From positions 1 to 64,000 of the forward strand of contig WBMV01006683.1 in NCBI GenBank assembly GCA_013396655.1: 64,000 nucleotides of DNA, written 5' to 3'. The notes under the pieces were generated by a model. It was not told the origin of the DNA and did no database searches. It was given only the letters and a program-made list of their open reading frames with translations. How positions within the stretch are numbered: the first letter of the stretch is position 1; every line of letters begins with the position of its first letter. The DNA is from Campylorhamphus procurvoides. Taxonomy: Eukaryota; Chordata; Aves; Passeriformes; Dendrocolaptidae. A program made the position numbers and the translations under genes. Below are positions 58,908-64,000 of the stretch, piece after piece.

Positions 58908-61168
58908 CTGCAGGGCAAGGGAGGCAGGTTAGGGCAGGCACGGGGGATTCCCAGCCCTGCTCCCCCTCCAGAGTCACTCAGGGGGTCACTGTAAGGCTTT
59001 TTGTGCTCTGGGGTTTGTGGCAGGTGGTTGAGTTTGTTGGAATCATAATAAAGCAGCAGGTTGTTGGCTGTTCCCAAGCAGTGCAGTGCAGCCCTGCCCA
59101 CTGTTATATTGCGGTACCAGAGGAAGACCCACCCGTGGTTTTAATGGGTGGGTTTGCTCTGCCTATTTGTTAGATATCATCTTTAGAGCCTATTGGATTA
59201 TTTAATTAGAGCTCATTCAGGCAACCACAAGGTCTTTGCCTGAGGAGAATGTTCCTTCACACTCAACAAGACTTCATTCAAGGGAAAAGATCAGAACTGT
59301 CTCACTGATTGTTTTAATTTTCTTTTCCTCCTTAATTCTGCAATATTTAAAATACTGGCATGTGGCAGAGTGCCTGTGTGCCCAACACTCAGCTCTGAGC
59401 CTCAGCATGTAGCCCTGGGAGCTTCAGCCTCCTCTGATCACAGCCTGATCCTGCTTTCTTTGACACCTTGGTGTCCCCTTATTGTCAGGACAAAGTGTGT
59501 TGGGAAGCAAAACATGGCAAAAGTCTTCTCGTTGTTTTAGGTCCCCTTCTGGAGGGCTTAGTGAGACCATCACCAGTTGATCTGCTACAAATGAGGTGAG
59601 ATGAGTGACCTGGAGCTGCTTCCCAAGACGATGGCTTTCCAGACACATCAAGAAGCAATGCCCTGCTTCTTGGAGCTCAAAATCAAGCAGTTTTCTGGTT
59701 TGGTTCTTAATGCTGTAAATTAGAAAGAACCAACCAAACCCACAGCCACAATTTGTATTGAAATATGAATTTTCTGGAAATACCATCCATAACAGGGAAA
59801 AGCAGTTAGTGATTTAACTAAAACACTATGATGGAATTATTTACGTTCTGCCAGAGGTGTGAGTAAGTTATGGCAGAAAACCAGAAATACCTACATACAC
59901 TGATGGGCTTCCTTTGTGGTTTGGTTCACAAAGGAGCTGTTTGTCTTCTAAGATAAGAAAAAGTGCCTTTCAAACTTTCACCCTCTTGGTGCACAGGGGA
60001 TGTGCCTGATGAGACAAAACGTGCTGCCTGTATGCACTGAGCTCAGGGTCTCAACATATTTCCAGTTTTGAGATTGCACAAGGTGTTCAAATAATTCTTT
60101 CTATTCAAATAACCTTCCTCCCTGCTCCCCTTTCTGCTCCACCTCCACCAGATGTGACTTAAAGTCATGAAACATTAAGGTGTAATTTCCAGGTTGTTTT
60201 CTGGGAAGATGTGCCCCTTTCTCCAATGCATGGAAAAGCATCCAAGAGCCTCCTTGGTGGCTGCAGGCATCAGAAAGGGAAGGGTCACTGCTGAAAACAT
60301 GGACTATCTCTGCTCTGGAGAAGAAAATATACATCAGAAGGGGAGTTTTCCTGCAGCTTTGAATGGGGGTGAAACCAAACCTTCACAAAAGGCACAGGGC
60401 ATGTGAGTTTTAAGGGGCTTGAGGTGGGTGCAGAGTTTCTCCATGCAGCAGCCACCTTCTCAGCAGTGCCATCTGCCCTGGCTCATCCAGACCTGGGCTT
60501 GGGTTTGTCTTCTGAGAGACCATGGAGAGTATTTCCACAAAGTGATGGACAGGCTGAATCATAGGAGGAGAGGAGCAGGGACACCTCTGAAAGGCAGCAA
60601 GCCCTACAGTTGCACCAGAAGCAGTGAAGGACACTCTGGATTTGCTAGATTCTGCAGGCTGAGCAGGAGGAGATGCAGAGTTTGCTTCTCAGGTGAACTG
60701 GTTCTTTTCTCAGGCTGACATGCATTGCTTTGACATCACATGGAGGTTTTCTGCTTTGGTGTTGGATGGTGGACAGCAGAAGAGACGTTCCCAAGGCAGC
60801 TCCACAGTCCTCTGCAGTTTCTGACTGGCACAGGGTTGGGGGGCAGAGTTTTTGGGCATGACGAGCTAACCTAGCCCTGTTTTTGGGAATGCTGCTCTGA
60901 CATATAAGGGAATGTGCCTAAGAGATGCTGTGGGAGAGATGATGCTGTGGGAGCTTATACTCTGAGTGAGGAGTTGTCTGGATGGGCTGCAAGAGGAGGT
61001 TGAGAGGGATGGAGAAGGGACTGAAGCACCAGAACTCACCTCCAGTGAGATCTGTCCTTTTGCTGCCCAGGGCTTGGTGGCTGGAACCTTCACCCCTGCT
61101 ATCTGAGGGTCCCTGTGCCAAAACCCTCCCCAGTATGTCCATGCCTCCAAAGGCTGTGATGAGCAGCC

Positions 61169-62035
61169 TTGGGTCAGTCTCTGCCCCTCAGCACCCTGTG
61201 CCCTCACACATTTGATCTGCAGGGATGGGGGGCTGCACCTCTGCCTTCAACCACGCTGTCTCCACAGCCAAAAGGATCCTGGCTCTGGTCCTTTCATCCC
61301 AACCTGGTGTGGGGACTGCCATCTGCCTTGACTGCCCCTTGAGAAGACTCTCNCACATCTGATCTGCAGGGATGGGGGGGCTGCACCTCTGCCTTCAAAC
61401 ACGCTGTCTCCACAGCCACAAGGATCCTGGCTCTGATCCTTTCAGCCCAACCCGGCGTGGGGACTGCCATCTGCCTTGGCTTCCCCTTGAGAAAGACTCC
61501 CAACAACATCTATTCCCATCAGCTGTTCTCATCCCAACTTTCTGGGATGGGGTAAAACACAGAGGGGTGAACATTTCAGGCAGAAAGAGTTAAACTGTTA
61601 AACCTCCTTTCTGTTTTTTGCTGCTTTCCCTCATTCCAGGAGACAGATACACTCACAATTACTGGTAGATNTTGGGTCAGTCTCTGCCCCTCAGCACCCT
61701 GTGCCCTCACACATTTGATCTGCAGGGATGGGGGGCTGCACCTCTGCCTTCAACCACGCTGTCTCCACAGCCAAAAGGATCCTGGCTCTGGTCCTTTCAT
61801 CCCAACCTGGTGTGGGGACTGCCATCTGCCTTGACTGCCCCTTGAGAAGACTCTCAGCAACATCTATTTCCCATCAGCTGTTCTCATCCCAACTTTCTGG
61901 GATGGGGCAAAACATCGAGGGGTGTGGGGGGGCTGAACATTTCAGGCAGAAAGAGTCAAACTGTTAAATCTCTCTTCTGTTTTTTGCTGCTTTCCCTCAT
62001 TCCAGGAGACAGATACACTCACAATTACTGGTAGA
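61169..62035 (+). repeat. Locally repeated segment, three copies separated by Ns
   Basis: Copy A (61169-61352) ends at the N at 61353. Copy B (61354-61670) ends at the N at 61671. Copy C (61672-62035) continues into unique sequence. A and C are almost identical over their shared part. B differs by several substitutions and lacks about 12 bases present in C (near 61920-61932). The breakpoints coincide exactly with single Ns, so contig-end or haplotype duplication in the assembly is likely. A true diverged tandem duplicate is possible for B. Confidence 0.88.
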
Positions 62036-63629
62036 TGTACCATGAATCTTGATGGGTTGTGACTAGACTGAGGGCTCAGTTTAACTGTCTCTTACCCTGT
62101 ACCACAGCTCTGCTGGGGGGTCATGGCCAAAACCTCCCTAAACTGCATTCCCCCTCCACCACCTACTGCTGCTTTGCTCAACATCATTTGCGTCATGTTT
62201 CTGCTGTATGAAAACACAGGAGAGTTTTTGAGGAGGGCAGAAAGCTTTGACAGCACATTTTAGATGATCACTGCAGCAACAAAAAACTCCGTTGCAGGAA
62301 TTCAGCTCCTCTGTGCCTTGCCCAGAGACTCCCGGATCAATTTGTTCTCAGAATATTAATTTCAGTTTGTTCTCAGTGCTGAGTTCAGGCTGCATGAGGG
62401 CAGCTGGAAAGGCAGCGATGGCAGCGGGTCTGTCCTGCCCCACAGACACCCCCGGGCGATGGGACATGATGGGACAGTTCTGTCCCAGCAGCTGCTGCAA
62501 ACCCCGGGCAGCCCTAGGGCTTGAATAGCATCGCTCCACATCTGCATGGCTATCAGGCTGGGAAAGCAACTCCTCCTACACACGGCGCTCCAGCTTCCCC
62601 AACTTGCTGGCTGGAAGTGAAATGTTGCTTTAATGAGGTTTATTTTATACCCTCTGGTCACCATCTGCTTTTGGGCAAATGCCTGGAGTGGGATGTGAAG
62701 AGTTCGTGTTCCTCCACACCATCGGGTTGCTCTTGAAGGGTCAAAGTAAACGAGGTAAAGCTGCAAGGAGCTGATTCAGGCAGGCATTTTTCTGTTCAGG
62801 TCACCCACTGTCAACTGATTTGGACTTCAAAGAAATGGGTCTGATGTTCCCTGGGCTCAGCATTGTTCACAGTATCTGGAGGAAGCCTAAGGGATCTTGG
62901 ATCTCTGTTCCTCCTCCACAAGCTCTCGCTGAGTCTGGTGAGCCGGTTCTGTGTGGGAAGTCCGTGGTTATCTCCTTGTTTGTGCTGGTTGGATGGGCAG
63001 GATTTGTCCCCAAGGGCATTACAGAGTGCCAGAGGTGGTACACAACCTGGCAGGACTCGGATCCTGCTGTTAGGTGACTTGCAAATGTTCCATGAGGGAG
63101 CACAAACACAGGATCAGAGCAGTCCTTGATGTCCTGGGAGTGTGGCTGTTCTTGGGACCCCTTTTTCCCCTCTCAGGGAGCAGAGGGGCTTGGTGAAGTC
63201 TTCTTGGCTAATTCTGGTCCATATCCAGCCCCTCGTGCTGGTTGGATGGTGCTTTGTTGGGGAAAACTTAAGATATCCAAAATGGGATAGAAAAAAACCC
63301 AAACCCACGCATATGTAAAACCTAAAAAACCCCTTCCTTTCAAGCCAGTCATGTCAAAAATCCCTGGATCTGCTTGGTTAGCTACTACATCACTTCGAGA
63401 TTTAATGGCAGCATTGGTCCCATCTGGCAGGGACACTGGGAGGAAAACATTATCTTACATGCTGGGTAACCCCATCAGATGAAGGGGATTGCTCTGGTAC
63501 AACACAGGCAAAAATAGCTCTCTGGTTGGGATAACTCTCCTTGCAGAAACACCACGAACCAAACTCTGCTCATGTTTATTCTGCATGCCCAGAATAACTT
63601 TAGTAAATAGTTCTGAATTTTATATCAGA

Positions 63630-63755
63630 NNNNNNNNNNNNNNNNNNNNNNNNNNNNNNNNNNNNNNNNNNNNNNNNNNNNNNNNNNNNNNNNNNNNNNN
63701 NNNNNNNNNNNNNNNNNNNNNNNNNNNNNNNNNNNNNNNNNNNNNNNNNNNNNNN
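63630..63755. other. Assembly gap, 126 N
   Basis: A run of N inside CXCL14 intron 2, directly before the fourth copy of the repeated segment. Confidence 1.
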
Positions 63756-64000
63756 TTTGGGTCAGCCCCGCCCCCTCAGCCCCCTGTGCCCTCACACATT
63801 TGATCTGCAGGGATGGGGGGCTGCACCTCTGCCTTCAACCACGCTGTCTCCACAGCCAAAAGGATCCTGGCTCTGGTCCTTTCATCCCAACCTGGTGTGG
63901 GGACTGCCATCTGCCTTGACTGCCCCTTGAGAAGACTCTCAGCAACATCTATTTCCCATCAGCTGTTCTCATCCCAACTTTCTGGGATGGGGCAAAACAT
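63756..64000 (+). repeat. Fourth copy of the 61.2-kb repeated segment
   Basis: From the first base after the gap the sequence repeats 61672 onward (TTGGGTCAG..., then TTTGATCTGCAGGGATGGGG). It matches copy C closely except for several changes in the first 30 bases. It runs to the window end, so its full extent is unknown. Confidence 0.88.

Larger units (their letters stand above)
58908..64000 (-). other. CXCL14: CXCL14 intron 2, incomplete
   Basis: This is sequence upstream of exon 3 on the transcript strand. I looked for exon 2, which should carry the CKC pair, the basic KGPKIR-type segment and the third cysteine, and for the signal-peptide exon 1. Neither is visible. They may lie in the 126-base gap at 63630-63755 or beyond position 64000. 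Human CXCL14 also has long introns. The segment contains the repeated block described separately at 61169-62035 and 63756-64000. Confidence 0.75.

Noticed and set aside
1..64000. tRNA genes, CRISPR arrays, endogenous retroviruses or LTR pairs
   Set aside because: No tRNA A/B-box pair with a foldable cloverleaf, no regularly spaced repeat array, and no gag/pol-like frame or LTR pair was recognised by eye. Very degraded copies could be missed.

Overview
The window is vertebrate nuclear DNA, almost certainly from a bird. It carries truncated CR1 LINE tails of the avian type, has very sparse repeats overall, and contains two exons whose translation matches avian CXCL14. N gaps occur at 41735-42336 and 63630-63755, with single Ns at 42859, 61353 and 61671, so this is a draft assembly. 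There is no prokaryotic gene organisation, and nearly all short open frames are chance frames in non-coding DNA.

Layout. From 1 to about 41.1 kb there is no recognisable protein-coding exon. This stretch holds CR1 tails (4.0, 11.6, 21.2, 22.0 and 26.7 kb), one MIR-like SINE (40.26 kb), short minisatellites, and several unique blocks (about 24.3-25.7, 29.6-30.0, 31.4-32.5, 33.6-34.3 and 39.0-39.4 kb) whose motif content suggests regulatory DNA. From 41.17 to about 42.65 kb lies a CpG-rich block broken by a 602-base gap. On its minus strand it has a clean poly(A) signal and a 3'UTR-like tail. Its position and orientation relative to CXCL14 match NEUROG1 in other amniotes, so the most economical reading is that the NEUROG1 coding exon lies in the gap. 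From 42.3 to 43.05 kb two direct duplications abut the gap and look like assembly artefacts. From 43.7 to 52 kb there is more unique, possibly regulatory DNA.

The only gene directly proven by sequence is CXCL14, on the minus strand. Its 3'UTR is about 56.1-57.25 kb, its last coding exon (VYEE-stop) is 57250-57265, and exon 3 is 58797-58907. Both junctions have consensus splice sites and matching phase. Exons 1-2 are not visible up to 64 kb. Intron 2 contains a locally repeated segment (61.17-62.04 kb, and again at 63.76-64.0 kb) joined by Ns.

Nothing here is a novel multi-gene system. The points worth following are the probable hidden NEUROG1, the suspect duplications, the 3'UTR signals, and a compact cluster of AT-rich homeodomain-type motifs at 44.58-44.65 kb. 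Conservation could not be tested here, so every regulatory-element call is inference.
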